Shown in pieces: positions 53,711-64,000 of a DNA stretch of 64,000 nucleotides. Within the stretch, counting starts at the first letter, position 1. Each line of letters starts with the position of its first letter. The notes below the pieces were generated by a model. The model saw nothing but the letters and a program-made list of their open reading frames with translations, had not been told where the DNA came from and searched no databases. Source of the DNA: Argopecten irradians (lineage: Eukaryota > Mollusca > Bivalvia > Pectinida > Pectinidae); assembly GCF_041381155.1 (NCBI RefSeq), contig NC_091135.1, forward strand, positions 69,676,418-69,740,417, in the 5' to 3' direction. Made by a program: the position numbers and the translations under genes.

Positions 53711-55403
53711 CATGCCCCTCCGACAGAGCATAAATTATATTCATCATTTGAACAATAATTGGTGTTTAATCGTGTATGTATATGCCTAATTTACACAAAA
53801 AATAATATGAAATAATTCTTTATTATATACTAGGCAGGGGGGGGCAACTGTCCCCCCGTTCCCCAGGACGGGGGGGCAAACATGTCTTTTTGCCCCCCCA
53901 TTTTCGCCGACTGAAATTTTCTAAAAAAGCTTATTTGAAAGAAAAAAGGGTCCTCCTGCACATTTTTCGTACTTCATTCTAGAAAATTTTCCGCTGCGCG
54001 GCGCATTTCCTAAAAGGTTCAAGCACATAATGTCAAACCATAAATTGTAAAAATTCAATACACACAAACTAGACTAAAAATGTCCATCAAGGTATTCTAT
54101 GTACTATTTAAACATGCCCCTCCGACAGAGCATAAATGATATTCATCATTTGAACAATAATTGGTGTTTAATCGTGTATGTATATGCCTAATTTACACAA
54201 AAAATAATATGAAATAATTCTTTATTATATACTAGGCAGGGGGGGGGGGGCAACTGTCCCCCCGTTCCCCAGGACGGGGGGGCAAACATGTCTTTTTGCC
54301 CCCCCATTTTCGCCGACTGAAATTTTCTAAAAAAGCTTATTTGAAAGAAAAAAGGGTCCTCCTGCACATTTTTCGTACTTCATTCTAGAAAATTTTCCGC
54401 TGCGCGGCGCATTTCCTAAAAGGTTCAAGCACATAATGTCAAACCTTAAATTGTAAAAATTCAATACACACAAACTAGACTAAAAATGTCCATCAAGGGA
54501 TTCTATGTACTATTTGAAAAAATGTCTCTTAAAAGATCAATTTGTTTATATGTCTTAGCGAGACAATTAATTCATTTTTTTTCTGTTACACAACAATGTA
54601 CCGATGGTGTGAAGCCAGTATATTCAGATCGAGTAGGGTTCCATAAGAACGCTTTATAATCATTAAACTTTATCGTAAAACTCATCTCAGCCATTCTAAA
54701 TCGTAATTTTTTTCCCGGGGGAGACCCCCCGGACCCCCCCCCCCCTAACACCGAATTCTCGCGCCTTTGGGCGCTTGCAAATTCATCAAAATGCATCGTA
54801 AAACTCATCTAAGCCATTCTAAATTGTAATTTTTTCCCGGGGGAGACCCCCGGACCCCCCAAACACCAAATTTCTCGTGCTTTCGGGCGATCGCAAAATC
54901 ATCAAAATACTTAAAACTCATCCCGGGGGTCACCCTCAGACCCCTAATAAAACACCAAAATCTTGCGCCTTCGACGCCCACACGCTAATTTGGCCAATTT
55001 GCGTATTCGTTAATTTCCTTTTAGCGACCCCACTGTCTATAAATGTGTACAAGGATTAAATTTAGTGATATATGAAAAATGTACATAAAGCATATATTAT
55101 ATGGTTTGGGAGTTGAATTAATCTCCTCCTGTAGGTGTGGCGGGGGGGGGTACAAAATATTGAGGACCTTTGCCCCCATGACGTTTCATCTTCCTACGCC
55201 ACTGTAGTGCCACGGAATGTTTTCGGGATGCAATTAATTATTTTTCATATTTTTAACTTGAAATAAAATAAAAAGCTCGAACTTTGCAATGGTAGCAATG
55301 GTGTAAAGTAAGTATTTTTTGTAACTGAAGAAAAATACTAAATCGTCTGCTCCTGTTTTTGATAGTGAAAAAATACCATTTGTCAGCGGTGGAGCATCTT
55401 TAA
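53711..55403. mobile_element. MITE family 'GATGCTCCAC', enlarged copy with internal duplications
   Basis: Left end CCCCTCCGACAGAGCATAAA and right end ATTTGTCAGCGGTGGAGCAT match the family at 36114, 60323 and 61709, but the copy is about 1.7 kb. It contains a 402-bp direct duplication (53711-54112 and 54113-54514) carrying G/C homopolymer runs, then three tandem units of about 115 bp (54672-55000, core CCCGGGGGAGACCCCCGG), then a piece at 55085-55205 also found inverted at 63895-64000. Confidence 0.6.
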
Positions 55404-55982
55404 ACTGTTTCGAAACGTTGTGAATGCGTTTATTATTAATAATATAGCGATAATGGTGAAAAGAGAGAAATGGATTTATCTGTTCAAGACAAACAATTTT
55501 GGGCGTAAATACATTGGACCCTATCTTACGTAAATGAAAGTATTGACAGTACGTCTGTTGTAATCACCACTCATATCACCGTACCGTTATTGTACAAGGA
55601 TCCAGAAAACAAATCACATGCCTTAAATACATAACCAGCTCTCAGAGTTCATTAGTTCTCCAGAGATGTATGTTCTTTTACGTTCTATTAACAGTCATGG
55701 TTATTAAGTGGATAAAACCTGGAGTATTTAGAGAAAAATCGCCGATCTACTGTCAACGTACATGTATATGACAACACATGTGATTCGAAACCGCAACTCA
55801 GAGCTACATAACCAGAATAATATAATATGAGAAATATGTGACCATTTTTACGTCATTAATAATAACAATAATATTAGAAACAATTTGCTTTCTCAATTTT
55901 AATAGCAATTATAGACTACATAATAAAACTGCATTTACATATGAACTCACATGCGCGAATGATCGAACACTCAGGCTCTGTT

Positions 55983-58663
55983 TTACAGTCTGAAGTTAGA
56001 CAGTGTAAAAGTGACACCCGGGCCTGGATACGTCAAAAGTTCAAATAATACAGCCATTCGCTTCACACTACTAGAGGTACTGCCACAGAGCGGCACGTCA
56101 CCCAACTTGTCTATATCTGTTAACCAACAGCTGATATGTTCCGGCATGATCCTGCAATGTACTTAAATTGTTTCATTTGTAACAGATATAATGTAATGAA
56201 ACTAGTGAAAAATGTGTACAGCTTGATCAAAATATTTAATAACAATGGAATATTGCTTATAAAAACTGTAATTTAAACAAGTATACATGTGACATCAGCG
56301 GTCAAAGTATGATGTCAGCGGTTAATGTATGGTAAAAGTGTGATGTCACCGGTTATTATTTATTTGACAAGAGTTGCTATTGTGTAATGATACGACAACG
56401 ACCACTGAGCACTATGGTGACCCTATCGGTCTCAATATAAAGTGACCGTTTCGGCTTCCTAGTTCCGTTTATTAAACGGAACTAGGAACTAGGAACTCGC
56501 AACCAACTTCAGCCCTCCGTTTCGGCTTTAGTATATTGTGACCATTTCGGCTTTAGTATTTTGTTACCATTCCGGCTTTATTATATTGTGACCATTCCGG
56601 CTTTATTATATTGTGACCATTCTGGCTTTAGTATATTGTGACCATTTCGGTTATTGAACAGTGTTTACATTACCGGCTGTACTCTCTCCGTCCTGCCAAA
56701 ATGTCCATGTCTTTAGAGATCTCCTCCCTCTTGCATTTCCACAAAATCGGATGTAAGTTAGGTACGCATGCACTCACCACATGGTCGTATCCAGTAAGCA
56801 CTATACAAAATTAAAATGTGTCGGTTAAATACTTTTCCACAACAAAGATTTAATCAGTCATTTAAGTTTCATTTTCTAAATGGCCTATCTGCACTAGATG
56901 GTTCACCAAGACCTAAAATCCCCCAAAATGATTAAAGTATAAAAACAAACGACATAAACAGATTAATTAGATAGATATATATATAATTGAACGACTAAAA
57001 TATATGGTTTAAAAGACATACACGACTTCTATCTTTTCAAATAAACGGACAGCTTCCTTTATATCTTCTCCTGTTGTAGATAGAAATCCCGTATCAACAA
57101 TATAAATGTGAAATACTGACAACTTGTAGAAAACAACATTTTTCACGTTGCACTTATTAGATTTGTTTTATGTTGACAATAATACTGACGTTCCTTTCCA
57201 AGCGATGTGACCGATCCATTGTCTGTACAAATACCCCCAAACACATGCATGTTGGCCAATGTCATCTCCATGTCTGTGCATATCAATCTCACATCGTCCA
57301 TCAGCTGCTTCACATTGTTGGCCATAACCCTGTAGGTCATCAAAAGAGTTATAACAAAAATGGCCTCCCATATTGCACTTTGTTCGTTTTAATTTGAATT
57401 CGCTTCACGCGCACCAACTGACCTTCTCGGCCTCAAAGTCTGCAAGGCTGCCGATGTATATAAATACAGGAAAGGGATATAACTTTGTAGGATCAAAATG
57501 ACCATCACGTGACTTCATTTCAAATTGTATTCGGTACATGCAATAAGACTGCGATTATCTTGGCAGACGGTGATAAATGAAGATATCAATACCGAAAAGA
57601 ACATTGTCCTAATTGCTTGCTGTTATTGATATGTTCCACAAACAATGATGTTTTCGTCGGGCTTATCATTTTTGTGAAATAAAATATTCGAAACCGAACA
57701 AAATACCATGAAAAAACTAATTCAGTCAGGAGTTCTAAAAATTCTTAAACAGCGAAAAAAGTTTCAATCAAACTATAAATTGAAATAATCAACAATAACG
57801 ATGGAGATTGAAAACTTACGCGCATGTTGTTTGTACTTCCTTAATAATTGCAGATTTCAGGACTTTCTCCGGCTTATATATCCGATCTGCAGTATCACTT
57901 ATAGTATCTTCCATAGACTTGGTTATCTTGTCTGTAAAGACGGCGTACGAGTTACACTCTGTCCTGACTGAGGAGTCGGGTGTTACTGTTTCTGTTGGAA
58001 TCCCGGATGTCATAAACACAACATTGCTCACGACCCATAGCACTAAACGGAGAAATACATCGTTTTATCTATAGAATCGTTAATATGTCCTGAATTGAAC
58101 AAACAAAAAAACAAAAAAAAAACATCACGACACGGCAAGTCATCAAATAGAAATGATACAGTTGTAAAGAGTGAATAGCTCATTCTAATTACTATACGCT
58201 CTCTATTTTTTATTAACAATTTTCTTTGTTTTCATACTAAATCTGGTTTTCTGATTGGCAAATTATCTTTATTCATACCACATTGAAATAAAAATCAGAG
58301 AATGGCGTGAAAACCCGATGTTATCGTGACTTTGACGATGAGTATTGATCTGAAAAAAAATTGAGAAAAAACCAATGGAATAGTGCATTTAACTGTATTC
58401 TATTTTATCAAATAGTCTACAAAAATAATTACAAACATTGGTGTCACTGTATTAGTTCCAATGGTTAATGAACACGATTTTTGTCAAAATTCATTACGCA
58501 GATTCTCATAGTGGTTTTTCATACTTTTATGAAATTAAAAGGTAACAGACAAGCGACACTGTATCTGATCGGTGTGGCTTGATCCGTACCGAACAAAACT
58601 TAATGATAGATATAACAAACCATTCGTAACTTACTTACTCCGAACCTTGGAAGCAAAGCCCAT
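55983..58663 (-). CDS. eight-cysteine secreted protein, copy C, complete, 227 residues
   Basis: Five coding exons on the minus strand: 58639-58663 (MGFASKVR), 57820-58042, 57190-57329, 56674-56800, 55983-56151 (stop TAA). The sum is 684 bases, in frame, intron phases 1, 2, 1, 2 as in copy B. The first two exons join to MGFASKVRMLWVVSNVVFMT, a signal peptide. Cysteines, two per exon: TECNSY, TTCA; LICTD, GGICTD; SACVP, WKCKR; ISCWL, PLCGST. The tail is LTYPGPGVTFTLSNFRL. The mature part (about 205 residues) is probably helical in exons 2 and 3 and disulfide-bonded. Function unknown. It pairs with copy D as a subfamily, while A and B form the other. Confidence 0.82.
56405..56655. repeat. 25-bp minisatellite beside copy C exon 4
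   Basis: Unit GTGACCATTCCGGCTTTATT then ATATT, about six readable copies, ending some 20 bases from the donor of copy C exon 4. On the minus strand the unit core AGCCGGAATG resembles the exon end and donor AGCCG|GTAATG, without the GT. Confidence 0.75.
58180..58560. repeat. dispersed repeat, copy 3
   Basis: TTTGTTTTCATACTAAATCT and TTTCTGATTGGCAAATT are the inverse of 38840-38900; ACGCAGATTCTCA is the inverse of a block in copy 1. In intron 1 of copy C. Confidence 0.6.
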
Positions 58664-58739
58664 TGTAGAAGTCAAACCAAACATATTTCACATCAATGTC
58701 AAACGTTCTCGTATTGTTCTATCTGCTAGTTTAAATATA

Positions 58740-60320
58740 TACTAACATATACGTAATTTTTTTATTAAAAAAATAAATCTGATTAATGAACTCACACCAT
58801 CTGTTTGAATAACCAGAGGCGTTTGTCTACATGTATGCCTGATATATTTGCAATTGCGTGGTATATTACCATATAACCTAACTAAACCGAAGTATCACCA
58901 GGCAGTAATTGACAGCCTAAATGTGGCCATTTTGACGTCACTAAAGTTGAGATGGAAACCTCAACTGATCACTATGAAATTGCTATTCTATCTTATTGAT
59001 TATCGAGATCAGGGAAAATAAATTTATTTGTTATTATTAAATGTTATTATCTTAAAACAAAAAAAACTAAAGCGCAATATGAAGATTGTCTGCAAATATC
59101 TTGCATCTAAACCATAGATGCCACATACGGATTTTTAATACTTTAATGAGCAAAATGATATGTTTAAAGTTATATGTGGTGTAACTGGGCAAACATTTTC
59201 ACTTGTTTTTTTTTCTCGGTAATCTATTGAAAACTATAAGGTTTAATGAATTAAGCTGTGGAAATCCTTCAAATAGGCAGACAAACATGTATGATGCCTT
59301 ATAAACGTTAGTTACAACGCAGAAATTATACACTGTAAACGTCTATATAAATGTTTATGTCTTACTTCCGTTTAGATGGAAACATACCTGTAGAAATCTC
59401 TTTACAATTACTAATGAAACTGTAAAAATGTGAAATGAATTTGTAGACCACTGTACTGGTTCATTTGCTGCACTGAAGATGTAAGTATGTTTTTTAAAAT
59501 TATTTTAGCTCTTATTTGTACTTGAAATTAAGACATATGCATCGATAGTATTGTAATTCTCAAAATGCTGGTAAGTTTTGTTGGTAACATTTCAGAAACT
59601 TTTCTTGATTCATGAGTATGAACAATAAGGCATATTTAACTTTATGTTATTTTTATCATTTCCATTGTTATCGTCACAACCAATGAACAAGATAATTCAG
59701 AATATATATCCGGTCCTATGTGCTGTCTCCTCTCTTGTCGTGACTACTTATTACGGTTGATGGTGACTACTTATTAGCAGACGGTTGATGGTACAATGAT
59801 AAGTACATTATAGATAATTACAACATTCCCGTTCTCCATCTTCTATAAACATTTTATCATGTTAATGAGCCAACCATTATCTCAATAAACTGTCACAATA
59901 ATTATTCTTAAGTGTATTAACATTTCAGTTTGGCTTTATGATTCATAACAGCAAGCAATTTAAAATTATCCAGTGTCGGCTCAAAACTTCCCAATTTCAA
60001 TATCTCGCTATCCTACATGTGTATAATAGATGATGACACTTACACGTACCGTATATTAAATATTATTCTATAGTCGAAAACGACATGGTCCTTTTTTCAG
60101 TTGAAATGAAGCCAGTATTTTCTTGGTAAAAATGACTGTAAACTTTTAAGTTAAACATGTCACAGTTTTCTAATGAGTGAATGACTACATGACACAAAGA
60201 GTGCCCCCCTATTCATTATCATTATTCCAAGTCGCTCTCTCTCTCTTTAATTTCTTATGAATACAAATCAACATCAAGTCCTGATAGACATACTTGAATT
60301 GCTATTATATAAGATTTAAA
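58740..60320. other. intergenic stretch between copies C and D
   Basis: AT-rich; no exon, tRNA or named repeat could be supported. Confidence 0.5.
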
Positions 60321-60322
60321 GA

Positions 60323-60545
60323 TGCTACACCGCCTACATAGCATAAACGATATTAATTATTTTGACAATAAGTTATGATTACTGGTGTAAATTAATTTTT
60401 AATTAGCACAAACAATCTTATAAGATAAAGAGTTTTGCCCGTAGTGTATACGTACTCCGTATATCATGCCATATGGGGCCAAGTACCTTAGCTTTTTTTC
60501 CTGTCTTTGACGGAGAAAAATGGCATCACTAGGTGGTGTAGAACC
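60323..60545. mobile_element. MITE family 'GATGCTCCAC', short copy
   Basis: GATGCTACACCGCCTACATA and GCATAAACGATATTAATTAT at the left, AAAATGGCATCACTAGGTGG then TGTAG at the right. More diverged than the copy at 61709. Confidence 0.55.
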
Positions 60546-60867
60546 GGTAAATATATTTGTTTTGATGTTTATGTAATTATTTGAGATATATTGGCTTATA
60601 TTTACTGTGGTAAATAATCTGGAACACGTCGGGTTTTGAAAGCTACTATTTTTATATCACTTGCATGTTTATAGCATTTTACATAACGTGTTCTGAGCAT
60701 GAAGCGGTGACTAGGGTTTATCTTTGAGCAGGAAATGTAACCAATCATTGATATATGAGAGGGTCTATTATCGTGATTCTTCTCGTGGTATCATGAGAAA
60801 GGTTGTCAAAGGGTTATATCAATTGCTTCATGAAATTATGTTTGAATCACGATACGAGGGTGGGTTT

Positions 60868-61035
60868 GGGTTTGTTAGTTTAACGTCCTATTAACAGCCA
60901 GGGTCATGTAAGGACGTGCCAGGTTTGTTGGTGGAGGAAAGCCGGAGTACCCGGAGAAAAACCACCGACCAGCGACCAGAACCTGGCAACTGCCCCACAT
61001 GGGATTCGAACTCGCGACCCAGAGGTGGAGGGCTT
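60868..61035 (-). mobile_element. tRNA-derived SINE, 5'-truncated
   Basis: Read on the minus strand: B-box-like CGCGAGTTCGAATCCC, then CAGTTGCCAGGTTCTGG, a central block GTGGTTTTTCTCCGGGTACT followed by CCGGCTTTCCTCCACC, and a tail CCCTGGCTGTTAATAGGACG then TTAAAC. The A-box half is missing. The central block and tail match, from memory, an abundant bivalve SINE of the broad MetaSINE type. Tail fragments also occur at 25490, 38354 and 55676. Confidence 0.75.
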
Positions 61036-61708
61036 GTGGTAATATGTGGAGACATCTTGTTACGATGTAATCAACCAAAGGAAACAAATATTATAATAAA
61101 GAATATATTTTATAATACATATAAAAGCACCAACCCCTCCAGATCCTGAGAGCTGCGTGTCTGTTTTGGTCATTTCAACTCCAATCACATCTGCATAGCT
61201 ACCTTAATGATTGTCCAGGATTGCAATAAATATATAAATGATATCAACTCATATTATTTAATTAAAACATTTTATATGATCAGCAAATGTTAAATATACC
61301 ATTGCAGTTAGTTCTGATGGTGAGTATCAAAACTCTCAGTTCTTCATGAAAGATGGTTTTGGATGTTAACATTCTATAACTAATAATGTATTTTATTTTC
61401 GTTAAATCTACAGTAGAGAACAGCTGCATTGAGTAGTTGTTTATTTATGATTATATTAGTTGATTTAAATGTGTTTATTCCCCATTCTTTTGGTAAAAAT
61501 GTTTATACTCAATTGTTTGTCATATACCAAAACCGGTATTTAAATGCAAAAAAAAATTGTCATTTATTGAAAAACGTCTATAAAATGTTCTCATATATCG
61601 GAATCAATGGCATGATTATGTTCCAATATTTATCCAAACGTAAATAACGTATATAGCTAAACTTTGATAAAACAGTTAAGCAAACTAAAGACTTGTTTTA
61701 TTCTATTT

Positions 61709-62013
61709 AAATATGTTCCACTCCCGACAGGGCATAAACGATACTTATCATTTAAACAATAATTGGTGTTTAATCGTATATAAATATGTCTAATTAACAC
61801 AAAACATGATATAAAATAATTTATCTAGCTTTCAGTACATGCGCAATTAGTACTTCATTCCACATAGAACATAGTGCCACGGATTTTATTTGGTGGTAAT
61901 GATGTAAAGTTAAGTAAGTAGCTTTTTATAACTGAAGAAAAATACTAAATTGTCTGCTCCTGTGTTTTTGATTGAGAAAAAATACCATTTATCAGCGGTG
62001 GAACATCTTTAAT
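61709..62013. mobile_element. MITE family 'GATGCTCCAC', full copy
   Basis: Left end ATGTTCCACTCCCGACAGGG and GCATAAACGATACTTATCAT; right end ATTTATCAGCGGTGGAACAT then CTTT. About 305 bp, inverse orientation to the copy at 36114. Confidence 0.7.
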
Positions 62014-62079
62014 AAACAAATATAGAATACATAGATAACCTCCATTTTCATCCAAACTCCGAATTGAGAATAAAATATT

Positions 62080-63741
62080 TCATTGCAGTTTAAAGTTTGA
62101 TGGTGTGAAGGTCACACCCGAGCCTGGATACGTCAAAAGTTCAAATAACACGGCCATTCGCTTGAGACTAGGGGTGCTACCACAGATCGGCATGCCGCCA
62201 CGTTTGTCTATCTCTGAAAACCAACAGTTGAGATGCTCCGGCATGATCCTGAAAAATAAATACATGTATACTACATCATTAATTTCACGCTATACAATGT
62301 ACACAAATTTAGATGCACGTCATACAGCGCGCAAAAGGACTTATAATGAAAGTAATGAAACGGCGAACGTTTTGTTATTATTATTATTAGTATTTGTTCA
62401 CTTAGAGGACCATAACCTCGTAAGAAGGCAGTTTAATGCTTAAATAAAACCTTACCAGCTATAGTATATCGATACTTGACCGACTATAGGAAGTCATTGC
62501 CGGCTATAAACATTCCGTCCAGGCCCACGTCGTTAGGGATGTCTCCCCACCGATACCAGATTCATGTCCTGTGGGCAGGCACTCACTACGTGGTCGTATT
62601 TGGAAAGCACGACTTGAAAAAGTATCATGTATATAAAGCATTGTTAATATTTTAAATATGATTCGTCAAAAAGGTGATGAGAATGTCTTAAAGGTTAGAC
62701 AATGGCGTCACCGAGGAAATAGGACAATCAACAGTAACCAAACGTGTCGTGTAAATAGACGTTAAGTTAAATGATTGTAAATCCACAGATAAACGAGAGT
62801 TCAACCTATGTCTTTGGCTTTCTTTCCTAATTCACTAACGTAAAAAACTGAGATGGTAACTACCGGTACAATACTAGTGCTATAGTGCTATAGTTATAAC
62901 GCTTACGTGATTGGATGGATACTTGATTCTTGACATTAAATCTTACGTTCATTAACAAACGTTGTAAGAGACCCTTTATCTGTACATATACCACCAAAGA
63001 CGTGCATTCCAATTAAATCAATCTTTAAGTCTGCGCAAACCAATTCAATATCATCCTTAATTCGTCTTACGTTCTTCGCCAGAACCCTGAAAATAATCGC
63101 AAATAGTTTAATTCGTTAGTTTGTTTGTTTAACACCTTCGAACAGAGAGGTTTAATTTGTGTATGGGTGGTACAAAATTGATGTGGACGGTCAGACGTCA
63201 AGACTGGGGTATATTTCTGTTCTCTCGTGTGCTATATTGACAACTAACACCTACTTCACAGTTTGAACACTGGTACGTATACAACATGACAATTAATACC
63301 CGTTATCCATACCACCCATTTCCCTCACGCCACTGACACAATGCTATGTATTAAATCCCTTGTTATTTCTTTCCATTTTGCATAAATGTCTAGACTTTCA
63401 AGTGTATAGTATCATGCTTTTTATATGAATGTATGCGGGATGCGACCAAATGCTAAAATATTTCAAACGGAATGTTGTTCTGTAGTCATTTGATTACTGA
63501 TAACGAGGGAAAACTCACGTCCACGTTGCTTGTAATTCCTCAACGACTGTAGAGTTCAGAATTCTCTCCTGTTTGTGTATTCGTTCGCCAATCCCACTTA
63601 TAGTTTCTTCCATTGACTTGGTTATCTTGTCTGTAAAGACGGCATACGAGTTGCACTCTGTCCTGACTTGTGTGTCGGATACTAGTCTTACCGTTGGAAT
63701 CCTTGATGTCACAACCATCGTAATGCCCACAAGCCAAAGTA
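62080..63741 (-). pseudogene. eight-cysteine secreted family, copy D, decaying; first exon outside view
   Basis: Exons on the minus strand: 63519-63741, 62947-63086, 62481-62612, 62080-62248. Three have the same lengths as in copy C (223, 140, 169). Matches include VRTECNSYAVFTDKITKSME (identical in C), NMHVFGG-like GMHVFGGICTDKGS, YDHVVSAC and KRMAVLFELLTYPGSGVTF. Signs of decay: the second cysteine of exon 2 is tryptophan (QATWT against QTTCA, TGC to TGG); exon 4 is 132 bases against an expected 130, shifting frame after SACPQDMN, and a further TAG lies in the continuing frame near IAGNDFL. The start-codon exon was not found in the last 259 bases, so it may lie beyond the window. A functional variant using other splice sites cannot be excluded. 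Confidence 0.68.
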
Positions 63742-63894
63742 CTAAACATGGACAGATCTTATCAAGCCTAGATATCACTTGTATATTGCACCATGGTAAC
63801 GGCACAAACCAGGCTAAGCTAGGGAAAACATATAACATGAAACAAACTTAAAACTAACAAGCATGAAGATATATTGAGTATACTTCATTGGTGA

Positions 63895-64000
63895 TAGGCA
63901 GTAGCGTAGGAAGATGAAACGTAATGGAGGGAGGGGTCAAAGGTCCTCAATATTTTGTAAATCCGCGCCCCGCACCCATAGGAGGATATCAATTCAACAC
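63895..64000. repeat. dispersed repeat, inverse of 55085-55205
   Basis: CAAAGGTCCTCAATATTTTG and GTAGCGTAGGAAGATGAAAC are the inverse of CAAAATATTGAGGACCTTTG and GTTTCATCTTCCTACGCCAC at about 55150-55200. Cut by the window end. Confidence 0.7.

Overview
This is an AT-rich animal genomic window, most likely from a bivalve mollusc. The clues are spliced genes with long introns, a tRNA-derived SINE whose central block and tail match my memory of bivalve SINEs, many miniature inverted-repeat elements, and very many minisatellites. The species assignment is inference. No bacterial-type operon, CRISPR array, rRNA gene or intact tRNA gene was seen.

Layout. 1-1460 is a 36-bp minisatellite cut by the window edge, followed by repeat remnants and a TTAA-flanked inverted-repeat element (2009-4338). 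From 4699 to 18361 (+) lie the last eleven exons of a GH38-like (DUF5054-type) glycosidase-related gene. All exons join in frame and give 627 residues; the N-terminal exons are not in view. Four large minisatellites in its introns (4879-7637, 7653-10195, 11947-12582, 15560-16751) are each built from one of the gene's own splice junctions, copied about 80, 42, 12 and 17 times. Most units can be read as a segment starting GT and ending AG.

19865-24454 is a young but broken Ty3/gypsy LTR element. Two more minisatellites follow (25.5-26.0 and 26.6-27.9 kb). 28555-34981 (-) is a whole-looking LTR element of the Gmr1-like type, with integrase upstream of reverse transcriptase and a SCAN-like gag domain.

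From about 35.4 kb to the right edge, the minus strand carries a tandem family of small secreted proteins that I do not recognise. Copies B (39493-52145) and C (55983-58663) are complete, with five coding exons, intron phases 1-2-1-2, a signal peptide and eight cysteines, two per exon after the signal exon. Copy A (35427-36761) lacks its last two exons next to the Gmr1-like insertion. Copy D (62080-63741) looks like a decaying pseudogene. The first intron of copy B is about 8.5 kb and holds a 3.6-kb array of a 21-bp unit (46.0-49.7 kb) and a 34-bp array (44.3-44.9 kb). Hairpin MITEs, SINE pieces and a TTCATGAA-rich inverted-repeat element fill the spaces between copies.

The two most notable things are the splice-junction minisatellites and the undescribed eight-cysteine secreted family.
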